Positions 17,286 through 27,246 are shown, counted from the stretch's first letter. The stretch is DNA of 64,000 nucleotides from Actinomyces sp. ZJ308 (GCF_011752065.1 NZ_JAAIJY010000010.1:1-64000); one strand, 5' to 3'. The notes: generated from the letters alone by a model not told the origin. Numbers and translations: made by a program.

Positions 17286-19309
17286 GTACGGACCCGATGG
17301 GCGCGGCCCCGATGCCGCTCGGCGGCGAGGTTGCGGGTGTACCGCCGGTGCAGCCCGGACAGCCTGCTCAGTTCCCCCCGACGGGTCAGCCCGGTGCGGC
17401 GCCGATGTCGGTGCCCGTACCGGCCCCCATGGCGGCGATCCCCACCCCCAGCGGCGGGGTCCCCATGCCGATGACGGTGGCGCCGCCGATCCCCGGGGTG
17501 CCGGTCCTGCCGGCCCAGGCCCGCCCCGGCATCAGCGCCGACCCCGAGTGGTTCCGCACGGCCGTCTTCTACGAGGCGCTGCTGCGCTCCTTCGCCGACT
17601 CCGACGGCGACGGGATCGGTGACCTGCGCGGGCTCATCTCCCGCCTGGACTACCTGGCGTGGCTGGGCGTGGACTGCGTGTGGATCCCGCCCTTCTACCC
17701 CTCGCCCATCCGCGACGGCGGCTACGACATCTCCGACTACACGGCGATCGACCCGCGCTACGGCACGATGGAGGACTTCCGCGAGCTGGTCCACCAGGCC
17801 CATCAGCGCGGGATCCGCATCGTCATCGACATGGTCGTCAACCACACCTCCGACGCCCACCCCTGGTTCCAGGCCTCCCGCTCGGACCCCGAGGGCCCCT
17901 ACGGGGACTTCTACGTGTGGGCCGACGACGACTCCGGCTACGACGACGCCCGTATCATCTTCGTGGACACCGAGGAGTCGAACTGGGCCTACGACGTCGA
18001 GCGCGGCCAGTTCTACTGGCACCGCTTCTTCTCCCACCAGCCCGACCTCAACTACCGCAACCCGGCGGTCATCGAGGCGATCCACGACGTCATCCGCTTC
18101 TGGGCGCGCACCGGGGTGGACGGCTTCCGCCTCGACGCCATCCCCTACCTGACCGAGTCCGAGGGCACCAGCTGCGAGAACCTGCCCGGCACCCATGAGA
18201 TCATCGCGGGTATCCGCGAGATGCTCGATCGGGAGTTCCCCGGGACGATCACGATCGCCGAGGCCAACCAGTGGCCCGACGACGTCGTGGAGTACTTCGG
18301 CACCGAGGAGGCGCCGGAGTGCACGATGTGCTTCCACTTCCCGGTCATGCCGCGCATCTTCTACGCGCTGCGCCAGGGCTCGGCCGAGGCCATCCGCTGG
18401 GTGCTGGAGAAGACCCCCGACATCCCCGCCCACGGGCAGTGGGGGACCTTCCTGCGCAACCACGACGAGCTGACCCTGGAAATGGTCACCGACGCCGAGC
18501 GCGACCAGATGTACGCCTGGTACGCCCCCGAGGAGCGCATGCGCGCCAACATCGGGATCCGGCGCCGCCTGGCCCCGCTCCTGGACGCCTCGCGCGCCGA
18601 GGTCGAGCTGGCCTACGCCCTGCTCCTGTCGCTGCCGGGCAGTCCCTGCCTCTACTACGGCGACGAGATCGGCATGGGTGAGAACATCTGGCTGGAGGAC
18701 CGCGACGCGGTGCGCACCCCCATGCAGTGGGACGACTCGCCCAACATGGGCTTCTCCACCGTCGTCGACCCCGGCGCGCTGACCCTGCCGCTCATCCAGG
18801 CCCCGGGCTACGCGCACCTGACGGTGGCCACCGAGATGGGTCGGCCCGACTCCCTGCTGCACTTCACCCGGCGGATCCTGCACCTGCGCCGCTCCCACCC
18901 CGTGCTGGGACGCGGCGGCTTCCGTCTGCGTCCCACCAGCGACGACGCCGTCCTGGCGCACACGCGCTGCGACGATCCCTCGGAGGAGGGCGCCGAGAGC
19001 CTGCTGTGCGTCGCCAACCTCTCGGCCACGCCCCGCTCGGTGACGATCGAGGTGCCCGAGCTGGCCGGGCGGCGCACCACCGACCTGTTCGGCGGCTGCG
19101 CCTTCCCGTCGGTCGATGACGATGGTCACCTCACCCTGACGCTGGGGGCGCGCGGCTACTACTGGCTGTCCGTCGAGCGCGAGGAGCCCGATGTCTCACG
19201 GGAGAGCGGCAACCGGGAGGCCCCCGGGAGCTCGCACGCCGCCGAGTCCCCGGCTGACGCCTCCCACGCGGACGCAGACCACGACCACCACCCGATCGAG
19301 GATTCCTGA
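17282..19309 (+). CDS. treS: trehalose synthase TreS (GH13_16)
   Basis: Interconverts trehalose and maltose. 675 residues. The first 85 or so are a low-complexity Pro/Met/Gly/Ala tail not expected in the family; the barrel starts near WFRTAVFYEAL. Catalytic residues are Asp285 in DGFRLDAIPYL, Glu327 in IAEANQWPDD and Asp395 in LRNHDELT. A long charged, His/Asp-rich tail closes the protein. The GTG start overlaps the glgE stop by four bases (GTGA) and its own stop overlaps the next start (TGATG), so translation is coupled. In the GlgE pathway TreS supplies maltose to the maltokinase encoded next. Confidence 0.95.
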   Translation: MSTDPMGAAPMPLGGEVAGVPPVQPGQPAQFPPTGQPGAAPMSVPVPAPMAAIPTPSGGVPMPMTVAPPIPGVPVLPAQARPGISADPEWFRTAVFYEALLRSFADSDGDGIGDLRGLISRLDYLAWLGVDCVWIPPFYPSPIRDGGYDISDYTAIDPRYGTMEDFRELVHQAHQRGIRIVIDMVVNHTSDAHPWFQASRSDPEGPYGDFYVWADDDSGYDDARIIFVDTEESNWAYDVERGQFYWHRFFSHQPDLNYRNPAVIEAIHDVIRFWARTGVDGFRLDAIPYLTESEGTSCENLPGTHEIIAGIREMLDREFPGTITIAEANQWPDDVVEYFGTEEAPECTMCFHFPVMPRIFYALRQGSAEAIRWVLEKTPDIPAHGQWGTFLRNHDELTLEMVTDAERDQMYAWYAPEERMRANIGIRRRLAPLLDASRAEVELAYALLLSLPGSPCLYYGDEIGMGENIWLEDRDAVRTPMQWDDSPNMGFSTVVDPGALTLPLIQAPGYAHLTVATEMGRPDSLLHFTRRILHLRRSHPVLGRGGFRLRPTSDDAVLAHTRCDDPSEEGAESLLCVANLSATPRSVTIEVPELAGRRTTDLFGGCAFPSVDDDGHLTLTLGARGYYWLSVEREEPDVSRESGNREAPGSSHAAESPADASHADADHDHHPIEDS

Positions 19310-20940
19310 TGCCCACCGAGTCCACCTCCGCCGCCGAGCAGTCGCACGCCCAGGCCCCAGCAGCGCCGGTCAGGTCGCTGCGCAGCGCCGAGGCGCCGTC
19401 GACCTGGCCCAGTGACGCCGAGATCCTGGCGGCCCTGGGCCCGTGGATGCTTCAGCGACGTTGGTTCCCGCTCAAGGGGGACGCCGCCCCGCCGCTGGGC
19501 TCCTTGCGGATCATCGCCTCCTGGGAGCCGGAGGCGGGGGTGCGCGACCTGGTCATCGCGGCCCTGAGGGGAAACCAGGCCGAGACCGGCCACAGCGACG
19601 GGATGGTGCTGCTGCACGTCCCCGTGGTCCTGGAGGCCGCCGACGCGCTCGATTCCTTCGCCGCCCCGGGTGAGGCGTCCGGCAACCACGGCCTGCTGTT
19701 GGAGACCGCCTCCGGCGGAGCGCCTTCGCCGGTGGCCCTGGTCGACGGCGCCCACCACCCGGCCTTCTGGCGCGCCTGGGCCCTGGGGGCGCTGGAGGCG
19801 GGCACCGTCCTGAGCCGGGCCGGCGCCCTGGCCATCGCCCAGCGCGCCCCGAGGCTGCGGGTGACCACCGGGGAGCAGTCCAACACCTCCGTGATCCTGC
19901 CTGCTCCCGCAGGCGACGGCGAGGCCCTCGGTGAGCAGGACGCCGCCACCGGTGACCTCATCGTCAAGCTCCTGCGGGTCCTGGAGCACGGCCGCAACCC
20001 CGACGTCGAGCTCTCCGTGGCCCTGGCCCGCAGCGGCTGGGACCGGGTGCGCACCCCGGTGGCATGGTCCACCCTGACCTGGACGCGCATCGGAGGCTGC
20101 GGCCAACCGACCCTGGAGGAGTCGACCGACTCGGCGGTGGCGTGCAGCTTCGTGCCCCGTGCCGACGACGGCTTCGAGCTGTTCTGCTCGTTGGCCTCCA
20201 CCGACGACGTCGACGGGCCGGTGCGGGCCCGCGCCGTCGACCTGGCCCGGGACCTGGGACGCACGACGGCGCAGATGCACCACCACCTGGCCGCCTCCCT
20301 GGGCACGAGCCGGCCCCCCGCGCCGGCCGAGCTGGCAGCGGCACTGCGCAGCCGGGCCCGGTGGGCGCTGGAGGAGGTGCCCGAGCTCTCCGGCCACATC
20401 CCCGCCCTGGAGCTCAAGGTGGAGCAGACGCTGGCGCGGCTCGAGGAGCTGCCCGCTCTGGAGCCGGTCACCCGCATTCACGGCGACTACCACCTGGGGC
20501 AGGTGCTTCATGAGGTCGGCGGCCGGCAGCGCTGGTACGTGCTGGACTTCGAGGGCGAGCCCCTGCGCCCCCTGGCCCAGCGCTCCGACCCCGATCTGCC
20601 GGCCCGGGACGTGGCCGGGATGCTGCGCTCCTTCGACTACGCGGCGGCCGTGGGAGAGGCGCCCCACCCCGACTGGCTGGCCGCCGTACGCACCGCCTTC
20701 GAGGACGGCTACCGCCAGGCGCGCCGGGAGACCCGCCCTGAGCCCGCCTCCCAGGGCGATTCACAGGGCTCGTCGCAGGCAACCGGGCAGGCGGAGGATT
20801 CGCGCCAGACGGTCCTGACCTGCCTGGAGCTCGACAAGGCCCTGTACGAGGCCGTCTATGAGGCCCGCAACCGCCCCGACTGGCTGGGCATCCCCGTGGC
20901 GGGGATCGACTCGGTCCTGAACGAACGCACGGAGGGCTGA
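19309..20940 (+). CDS. mak: maltokinase (Mak/Pep2)
   Basis: Phosphorylates maltose with ATP to maltose 1-phosphate, the donor for GlgE. 543 residues with an aminoglycoside-phosphotransferase-like fold: the N-lobe cap domain contains MLQRRWFPLKGD, the catalytic loop is TRIHGDYHLGQVL (about 388-400), and the metal-binding aspartate is in WYVLDFEGEP. LDKALYEAVYEARNRPDW is the expected C-terminal helix. It is longer than the mycobacterial enzyme (about 455) because of a disordered N-terminus and a Gln/Ser-rich insertion near 470-500. Coupled to treS by TGATG. Fusions of treS with this gene are known elsewhere; here they are separate. Confidence 0.93.
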   Translation: MPTESTSAAEQSHAQAPAAPVRSLRSAEAPSTWPSDAEILAALGPWMLQRRWFPLKGDAAPPLGSLRIIASWEPEAGVRDLVIAALRGNQAETGHSDGMVLLHVPVVLEAADALDSFAAPGEASGNHGLLLETASGGAPSPVALVDGAHHPAFWRAWALGALEAGTVLSRAGALAIAQRAPRLRVTTGEQSNTSVILPAPAGDGEALGEQDAATGDLIVKLLRVLEHGRNPDVELSVALARSGWDRVRTPVAWSTLTWTRIGGCGQPTLEESTDSAVACSFVPRADDGFELFCSLASTDDVDGPVRARAVDLARDLGRTTAQMHHHLAASLGTSRPPAPAELAAALRSRARWALEEVPELSGHIPALELKVEQTLARLEELPALEPVTRIHGDYHLGQVLHEVGGRQRWYVLDFEGEPLRPLAQRSDPDLPARDVAGMLRSFDYAAAVGEAPHPDWLAAVRTAFEDGYRQARRETRPEPASQGDSQGSSQATGQAEDSRQTVLTCLELDKALYEAVYEARNRPDWLGIPVAGIDSVLNERTEG

Positions 20941-21027
20941 GCACGGAACGATCTCTTGCCCCCATCATCCCATCGGTTCGACGTCCAAAAGCACCCGTTA
21001 ATCACCGACGCATGGAAGAGTTGCTGT

Positions 21028-23262
21028 ATGAGCGCCAACACCCCTGAGAACGACCCCAGGTCCCCGGCCCCGGCCGACCTCAACCCCGTACCCGTGGACC
21101 CCTGGGTTCTGGCCGACGTCGCCTACGCGCGCTACCACGACCCGCACGAGGTCCTGGGCGCGCACGTGGGCGAGGACGGGGTCACCGTCCGCACCGTCCG
21201 TCACCTGGCCGACAACGTCGTCGTCGTCACCAAGGACGGCACCTACCCGGCCACCCACGAGCAGGACGGCGTGTGGGTCGCGGTCCTGCCGGGCCAGGAG
21301 GTCCCCGACTACCGCATCAAGGTCACCTACGGCGACGAGACCACCACCGTCGACGACCCCTACCGCTACATGCCCACCCTGGGCGAGATGGACACCTACC
21401 TCATCGCCGAGGGCCGCCACGAGGAGCTGTGGGAGGTCCTGGGCGCACACGTCAAGCGCTACGACGGCCCCATGGGCGAGGTCGAGGGAACCGCCTTCGC
21501 GGTGTGGGCCCCCAACGCCCGCGCCGTGCGCGTCGTCGGCGACTTCAACTACTGGGACGGCACCGCCACCGCCATGCGCTCCCTGGGCTCGTCGGGCGTG
21601 TGGGAGCTCTTCGTCCCCGGCGTCGGCGTGGGCGCGCGCTACAAGTTCGAGATCTGCTTCGCCGACGGCTCCTGGCACCAGAAGGCCGACCCGATGGCGC
21701 GGGCCACCGAGGTCCCCCCGGCCACCGCCTCGGTGGTCACCGACCAGTTCCACCAGTGGGAGGACCAGGAGTGGATGGCCAAGCGCGCCACCACCGATCC
21801 TCACAACGGCCCGATGAGCATCTACGAGGTCCACATCGGCTCGTGGCGCCAGGGCCTGGGCTTCCGCGGCCTGGCCGAGGAGCTGGTCCCCTACGTCAAG
21901 GAGGCCGGCTTCACCCACGTCGAGTTCCTGCCCGTGGCCGAGCACCCCTTCGGCGGGTCCTGGGGCTACCAGGTCACCAGCTACTACGCGCCCACCTCGC
22001 GCTTCGGCACCCCCGACGACTTCCGCTACCTGGTGGACCAGCTCCACCAGGCCGGCATCGGCGTCATCCTGGACTGGGTGCCCGCCCACTTCCCCAAGGA
22101 CGAGTGGGCCCTGGCCCGCTTCGACGGCACCCCGCTGTACGAGGACCCCGACCCGCAGCGCGGCGAGCACCCCGACTGGGGCACCTACGTGTTCAACTTC
22201 GGACGCAACGAGGTGCGCAACTTCCTGGTGGCCAACGCCCTGTACTGGCTCGAGGAGTTCCACGTCGACGGCCTGCGCGTCGACGCCGTGGCCTCCATGC
22301 TCTACCTGGACTACTCGCGCCAGGACGGCCAGTGGCACCCCAACCAGTTCGGCGGCCGCGAGCACCTGGAGGCCATCAGCTTCCTGCAGGAGGCCACCGC
22401 CACCGCCTACCGCAAGAACCCCGGCATCATCATGGCCGCCGAGGAGTCCACGGCCTGGCCCGGGGTGACCGCCCCCACCGAGTACGGCGGCCTGGGCTTC
22501 GGCCTGAAGTGGAACATGGGGTGGATGAACGACACCCTGCGCTACCTGGCCGAGGACCCGGTCAACCGCCGCTACCACCACGGCGAGCTGACCTTCTCCC
22601 TCGTCTACGCCTTCTCCGAGCAGTTCATCCTGCCGCTGAGCCACGACGAGGTCGTCCACGGCAAGGGATCCCTGCTGTCCAAGATGCCCGGCGACGCCTG
22701 GCAGGAGCTGGCGGGTCTGCGCGCCCTGTACGCCTACCAGTGGTCGCACCCCGGCAAGCAGCTGCTGTTCATGGGCCAGGAGTTCGGGCAGGGGACCGAG
22801 TGGAACGCGGACAACTCCCTGGACTGGTGGATCCTGGACGACCCGGGACACCAGGGGCTGCTCGCGCTGGTCGGTGACCTCAACCGTCTCTACCTGAGCT
22901 CTCCGGCCCTGTGGTCGGAGGACTTCTCCCACCGGGGATTCGAGTGGATCGAGGCCGGCGACGGCGACCACAACGTCCTGTCCTACCTGCGCAAGGGAGT
23001 CGACGCCGACGGCAAGGCCGACCTCATGGTCTGCATCATCAACTTCGCCGGCACCCCGCACGAGGGCTACCGGGTGGGTCTGCCCTTCGCCGGGGACTGG
23101 GAGGAGGTCCTCAACACCGACTCCGAGGAGTACGGCGGCTCCGGTGTGGGCAACCTGGGTCACGTCGAGGCCGAGGACCTGCCCTGGAACGGGCGGCCGG
23201 CCTCGGTGCGTCTGCGGGTCCCCCCGATGGGCGCGGTCTTCCTGCGCCCCGTGCAGGACTGA
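21028..23262 (+). CDS. glgB: 1,4-alpha-glucan branching enzyme GlgB (GH13_9)
   Basis: Introduces alpha-1,6 branches into the glucan made by GlgE. 744 residues: an N-terminal N1 domain, a CBM48 domain (about 150-260, [20 protein letters not shown]), and the barrel with [19 protein letters not shown] (nucleophile Asp), [14 protein letters not shown] (Glu) and [14 protein letters not shown]. The C-terminal beta domain ends [11 protein letters not shown]. The start ATG 21028 (MSANTPEN) is preferred over the upstream extension because GGAAGAG lies before it and the extension is not protein-like. Last gene of the glgE operon, 87 bp after mak. Confidence 0.95.
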   Translation: MSANTPENDPRSPAPADLNPVPVDPWVLADVAYARYHDPHEVLGAHVGEDGVTVRTVRHLADNVVVVTKDGTYPATHEQDGVWVAVLPGQEVPDYRIKVTYGDETTTVDDPYRYMPTLGEMDTYLIAEGRHEELWEVLGAHVKRYDGPMGEVEGTAFAVWAPNARAVRVVGDFNYWDGTATAMRSLGSSGVWELFVPGVGVGARYKFEICFADGSWHQKADPMARATEVPPATASVVTDQFHQWEDQEWMAKRATTDPHNGPMSIYEVHIGSWRQGLGFRGLAEELVPYVKEAGFTHVEFLPVAEHPFGGSWGYQVTSYYAPTSRFGTPDDFRYLVDQLHQAGIGVILDWVPAHFPKDEWALARFDGTPLYEDPDPQRGEHPDWGTYVFNFGRNEVRNFLVANALYWLEEFHVDGLRVDAVASMLYLDYSRQDGQWHPNQFGGREHLEAISFLQEATATAYRKNPGIIMAAEESTAWPGVTAPTEYGGLGFGLKWNMGWMNDTLRYLAEDPVNRRYHHGELTFSLVYAFSEQFILPLSHDEVVHGKGSLLSKMPGDAWQELAGLRALYAYQWSHPGKQLLFMGQEFGQGTEWNADNSLDWWILDDPGHQGLLALVGDLNRLYLSSPALWSEDFSHRGFEWIEAGDGDHNVLSYLRKGVDADGKADLMVCIINFAGTPHEGYRVGLPFAGDWEEVLNTDSEEYGGSGVGNLGHVEAEDLPWNGRPASVRLRVPPMGAVFLRPVQD

Positions 23263-23385
23263 TCCGGGTCGGCGCCGGCCAGCACAGGCCGACGCCGGCT
23301 GACGCCGACTGAAGCCGTCTGACACGGACGGTACGAGCCGGCGCGAGCACGGTGCGGCCGGCCGTCACGGCCTGCGACCACACGC

Positions 23386-23426
23386 CGCGGTGGGGCGGGA
23401 GGTGAGGAGCCTCCCGCCCCACCGCG
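23386..23426 (+). terminator. terminator after glgB
   Basis: Perfect 17-bp GC-rich stem (23386-23402 with 23410-23426) and a 7-base loop, 124 bp after glgB. The region 23263-23659 otherwise holds no gene; its right end carries the glgP promoter. Confidence 0.7.
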
Positions 23427-23609
23427 TGCTCGTGGGTCGCGAGACTGATGACGTCCTTGTTCCGCACCCGACTATCTGCACCCGGCACCATCACCTATGA
23501 GCCGGTAGTCTGGGTCCTGTCTCGCACAGGCGCGCGGCCTCCGGCGCCCTGTGCTCCCTGCGCAGGCCGGGCGGCCCGGCCCTCGTCGATGTACGCTTAT
23601 TTCAGTCCG

Positions 23610-23626
23610 CTGCAATAATCTTGCAG
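23610..23626 (+). promoter_or_regulatory. palindrome in the glgP promoter, candidate operator
   Basis: CTGCAA at 23610-23615, TAATC, then TTGCAG at 23621-23626, centred 42 bp before the glgP start. The hexamer TAATCT (23616-23621) inside it could be the -10 box, so a bound protein would block transcription. The half-site resembles LacI/MalR-type operators of sugar genes; no such regulator is in the window. Confidence 0.5.
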
Positions 23627-23659
23627 TCGGTGACCACGAAGCCTGACAAGGGAAGAAGA

Positions 23660-26026
23660 ATGACACAGAAGCTGGTCACGAGCGCCCCCGCGCAGGTGCG
23701 CGCCGTATCCGGTCGCCCCGCCACCGCAGCCACCCTCATGGAGGTCTGGCAGGGCCTGTCCGCCGCCGTCGTCGACACCATCGCGGACGACTGGTACGCC
23801 ACCGAGCAGAAGTACAGCGCCGGTCGTCAGGAGCACTACTTCTCCGCCGAGTTCCTCATGGGTCGCGCCCTGCTCAACAACCTGTCCAACCTGGGCATGG
23901 TCGACGAGGCCCGCGAGGCCGTCGGCTCCTTCGGCGTCAGCCTGACCGACGTCCTGGAGCAGGAGCCCGACGCCGCCCTGGGCAACGGCGGTCTGGGCCG
24001 CCTGGCCGCCTGCTTCCTGGACTCCTGCGCCACCCTGGACCTGCCGGTCAACGGCTTCGGCATCCTCTACCGCTACGGGCTGTTCAAGCAGCTCTTCGAG
24101 GACGGCTTCCAGACCGAGCACCCCGATCCCTGGATGGAGGAGGGCTACCCCTTCGTCATCCGCCACGAGGAGGCCCAGCGCCTGGTGCGCTACCGGGACA
24201 TGACCGTGCGCGCCATCCCCTACGACATGCCCATCACCGGCTACGGCACCAAGAACGTGGGCACCCTGCGGCTGTGGAAGGCCGAGCCGGTCGAGGAGTT
24301 CGACTACGACGCCTTCAACTCCCAGCGCTTCACCGAGGCCATCGTCGAGCGCGAGCGCACCTCGGACATCTCCCGCGTCCTCTACCCCAACGACACCACC
24401 TACGAGGGCAAGGTCCTGCGGGTGCGCCAGCAGTACTTCTTCTGCTCGGCCTCCCTCCAGCAGATCGTCGAGAACTACGTCAGCCACCACGGCCAGGACC
24501 TGTCCGGCTTCGCCGACTACAACGCCATCCAGCTCAACGACACCCACCCGGTGCTCGCCATCCCCGAGCTCATGCGCATCCTCATGGACGAGCACCACCT
24601 GGGCTGGGAGGCGGCCTGGGACGTGGTCACCAAGACCTTCGCCTACACCAACCACACGGTGCTGGCCGAGGCCCTGGAGACCTGGGAGATCTCCATCTTC
24701 GACCGTCTCTTCCCGCGCATCACCGAGATCGTCCGCGAGATCGACCGTCGCTTCCGTCTCGAGATGGCCGAGCGCGGCCTGGACCAGGGCACCATCGACT
24801 ACATGGCCCCCGTCTCCGGAGACACCGTGCGCATGGCCTGGATCGCCTGCTACGCCTCCTACTCCATCAACGGCGTGGCCGCCCTGCACACCGAGATCAT
24901 CAAGCGCGAGACGCTGGGCGAGTGGCACGCCATCTGGCCCGAGCGCTTCAACAACAAGACCAACGGCGTCACCCCCCGCCGCTGGCTTCGCCAGTGCAAC
25001 CCGCGGCTGTCAGCGCTCCTGGACGAGGTCACCGGCTCGGACGCCTGGGTCAAGGACCTCTCGCTCCTGGGCGACTTCACCGACGCCGTCGACGAGACCG
25101 TCTACGACCGCCTGGCTGAGATCAAGCACGCCAACAAGGTGGACTTCGCCGCCTGGATCGCCCAGCGCGAGGGCATCGAGATCGACCCCGAGGCGATCTT
25201 CGACGTCCAGATCAAGCGCCTCCACGAGTACAAGCGCCAGCTGCTCAACGCCATCTACGTCCTGGACCTCTACTTCCGCATGAAGCAGGACCCGAGCCTT
25301 CAGGTCCCCAAGCGGGTCTTCATCTTCGGCGCGAAGGCGGCTCCCGGCTACATCCGCGCCAAGGGCGTCATCAAGCTCATCAACGCCATCGCGAGGCTCG
25401 TCAACAACGACCCCGTCGTCTCCCGGACCATCAAGGTCGTCTTCGTCCACAACTACAACGTCTCCCCGGCCGAGCACATCATCCCGGCCGCCGACGTCTC
25501 CGAGCAGATCTCGATGGCCGGCAAGGAGGCCTCTGGCACCTCCAACATGAAGTTCATGATGAACGGTGCCCTGACCCTGGGCACGCTCGACGGCGCCAAC
25601 GTGGAGATCCTTGAGGCAGTGGGCGACGACAACGCCTACATCTTCGGCGCCACCGAGGACGAGCTGCCCTCGCTGCGGGAGAGCTACGACCCGGTGTGGC
25701 ACTACGAGAACGTCCCCGGTCTCAAGCGCGTCCTGGACGCCTTCACCGACGGCACCCTCGACGACAACGGCTCGGGCTGGTTCGCCGACCTGCGCCGCAG
25801 CCTCCTGGAGGCCTCCTACGAGCCGGCCGACGTCTACTACGTCCTGGGCGACTTCGCCTCCTACCGCGAGACCAAGGACGCCATGGCGGCCGACTACGCC
25901 GACGCCCGCGCCTGGCAGCGCAAGGCCTGGGTGAACATCACCCGCTCGGGCCGCTTCTCCTCCGACCGCACCATCAGCGACTACGCCCGCGAGGTCTGGA
26001 AGATCGGTCCCGAGCCGATCGCCTGA
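23660..26026 (+). CDS. glgP: glycogen/maltodextrin phosphorylase
   Basis: PLP enzyme releasing glucose 1-phosphate from the ends of alpha-1,4-glucan. 788 residues with FSAEFLMGRALLNNL near the N-terminus, ALGNGGLGRLAACFLDS, QLNDTHPVLAIPELMR, KVVFVHNYNVSPAEHIIPAAD and the cofactor motif EASGTSNMKFMMNGALTLGT (Schiff-base Lys631). ATG 23660 after GGGAAGAAGA is chosen; the TTG at 23621 lies in the palindrome. Sequence and length are of the E. coli/animal type, not the longer divergent type I associate with mycobacteria. Own promoter and terminator, so expressed apart from the synthetic operon. Confidence 0.95.
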   Translation: MTQKLVTSAPAQVRAVSGRPATAATLMEVWQGLSAAVVDTIADDWYATEQKYSAGRQEHYFSAEFLMGRALLNNLSNLGMVDEAREAVGSFGVSLTDVLEQEPDAALGNGGLGRLAACFLDSCATLDLPVNGFGILYRYGLFKQLFEDGFQTEHPDPWMEEGYPFVIRHEEAQRLVRYRDMTVRAIPYDMPITGYGTKNVGTLRLWKAEPVEEFDYDAFNSQRFTEAIVERERTSDISRVLYPNDTTYEGKVLRVRQQYFFCSASLQQIVENYVSHHGQDLSGFADYNAIQLNDTHPVLAIPELMRILMDEHHLGWEAAWDVVTKTFAYTNHTVLAEALETWEISIFDRLFPRITEIVREIDRRFRLEMAERGLDQGTIDYMAPVSGDTVRMAWIACYASYSINGVAALHTEIIKRETLGEWHAIWPERFNNKTNGVTPRRWLRQCNPRLSALLDEVTGSDAWVKDLSLLGDFTDAVDETVYDRLAEIKHANKVDFAAWIAQREGIEIDPEAIFDVQIKRLHEYKRQLLNAIYVLDLYFRMKQDPSLQVPKRVFIFGAKAAPGYIRAKGVIKLINAIARLVNNDPVVSRTIKVVFVHNYNVSPAEHIIPAADVSEQISMAGKEASGTSNMKFMMNGALTLGTLDGANVEILEAVGDDNAYIFGATEDELPSLRESYDPVWHYENVPGLKRVLDAFTDGTLDDNGSGWFADLRRSLLEASYEPADVYYVLGDFASYRETKDAMAADYADARAWQRKAWVNITRSGRFSSDRTISDYAREVWKIGPEPIA

Positions 26027-26045
26027 TCCTCACGACCCACACCGC

Positions 26046-26086
26046 ACGTCAGTGCCCCTCACCGACCAGGTGAGGGGCACTGACGT
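26046..26086. terminator. bidirectional terminator
   Basis: Perfect 18-bp stem (26046-26063 with 26069-26086) and a 5-base loop between convergent genes ending at 26026 (+) and 26111 (-). Confidence 0.85.
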
Positions 26087-26110
26087 CTGCCGAGGAAGCG
26101 GTGCAGGCGC

Positions 26111-27064
26111 TCAGTAGAGCATCGTGGCCAGGCGGCGGCGGGCCTGGGCGACCTCCGGCGAGGTGGAGCCGATGACCTCGAAGAGCTCGAGCAGGCGCAG
26201 GCGAGCCGTCTCACGCTCCTCGCCCTGGTGGGTGCGCACGGCCTCCAGGGCCCGGCCGAGGGCGGCGTTGACGTCGCCGAGGGCCAGTGCGGCGTCGGCC
26301 CCGGCCAGGGCGGCCTCGAGATCGGTGGGGGCGGCGTCGGCCGCGGCCAGCAGCTCATGGGGGTCCTGGCCGTCCAGGCGGGCCATGAGGCGCACCTGGT
26401 TGCGGGCCACCTTGAGCTCGTCATCGCCCGGGTTCTGGGCGATGGCATGGGTGTAGACCTCCTCGGCGGCGGCGAAGTCGCCGGCCTCGATGGCCTCACG
26501 GGCGGCACGCTCGACCTCGGTCTCCTCGGGCTCCTCCTGAGCCGTGGCGCCGGCCCCGGAGTCGACGGCGATGGTGCCGCTGACGCCGTTGGCGGCCGCC
26601 ACCTCCAGCAGCTGGTCGATGACCGAGCGCAGCTGCTCCTCGGGCACCGGCCCCTGGAACATGGGCACCGGCTGTCCGGCGACGAGGGCCACGACCGTGG
26701 GGACGGCCTGAGCCTGGAGCGCCTGAGCGACCTCCGGGGCGGCGTCGACATCCACGCGGGCCAGCTGGAAGCGGCCGGCGTACTGGCCGGCGAGCTGCTC
26801 CAGGACGGCGGCAAGATCGGCACTGGCCTGGCTTCGCGGGCTGTGGAGGACGACGATGACGGGGACCTGGGTGGAGACCTCGGCGACGTCACGCAGGCTG
26901 GAGGCGTCGACGTCGACCACGAGCGGCACTGGCAGGCCACCACCGGCGCCCCCGGGCCCGCCCGCCATGGGAGTCGTCGCAGGAGCCGGGGCCCCGCCGG
27001 CAGGACCGGCCGGCTTGGTGGCGGGGGCGAAACTGGACAGGTCGACGGCGCCGAACATGCTCAT
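26111..27064 (-). CDS. thioredoxin-fold/TPR protein, YbbN (CnoX)-like
   Basis: 317 residues: a Pro/Ala/Gly-rich start (1-45), a thioredoxin-like domain (about 50-160), a linker, and a TPR-like helical half (about 185-317: AIEAGDFAAAEEVYTHAIAQ, LALGDVNAALGRALEAVRTH). In the thioredoxin domain the active-site cysteines are absent: the strand reads VIVVLHSPRSQASADL where WCxxC would follow, while the cis-proline AVPTVVALV and VDVDAAPEVAQALQ are kept. YbbN/CnoX proteins are chaperone-like holdases, and many lack redox cysteines. The first ATG (27062-27064) follows GAGGAAGG; a second ATG two codons on is possible. No operon partner. Confidence 0.85.
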   Translation of the reverse strand: MSMFGAVDLSSFAPATKPAGPAGGAPAPATTPMAGGPGGAGGGLPVPLVVDVDASSLRDVAEVSTQVPVIVVLHSPRSQASADLAAVLEQLAGQYAGRFQLARVDVDAAPEVAQALQAQAVPTVVALVAGQPVPMFQGPVPEEQLRSVIDQLLEVAAANGVSGTIAVDSGAGATAQEEPEETEVERAAREAIEAGDFAAAEEVYTHAIAQNPGDDELKVARNQVRLMARLDGQDPHELLAAADAAPTDLEAALAGADAALALGDVNAALGRALEAVRTHQGEERETARLRLLELFEVIGSTSPEVAQARRRLATMLY

Positions 27065-27179
27065 TGACAGCTGCCTTCCTCGGGCCGCAGCCCGGTTGCT
27101 TCATTGGTCGGGGTCTTTCGGTGTCTCTCAGCGCAGGCGCGACCGGCAGGCCTCACTCGTCATTCAGAGGCGCACCGGC

Positions 27180-27232
27180 GGCCCGACTCCGTGGGGTCAC
27201 AGTGGTCGTCACAGTGATCACGGAGCCGGGCC
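27180..27232 (-). terminator. terminator of the lipoprotein operon
   Basis: 14-bp arms with one mismatch (27180-27193 with 27219-27232) lie just downstream of the minus-strand gene ending at 27247. Confidence 0.5.
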
Positions 27233-27246
27233 GGGGATCGGAGAGG

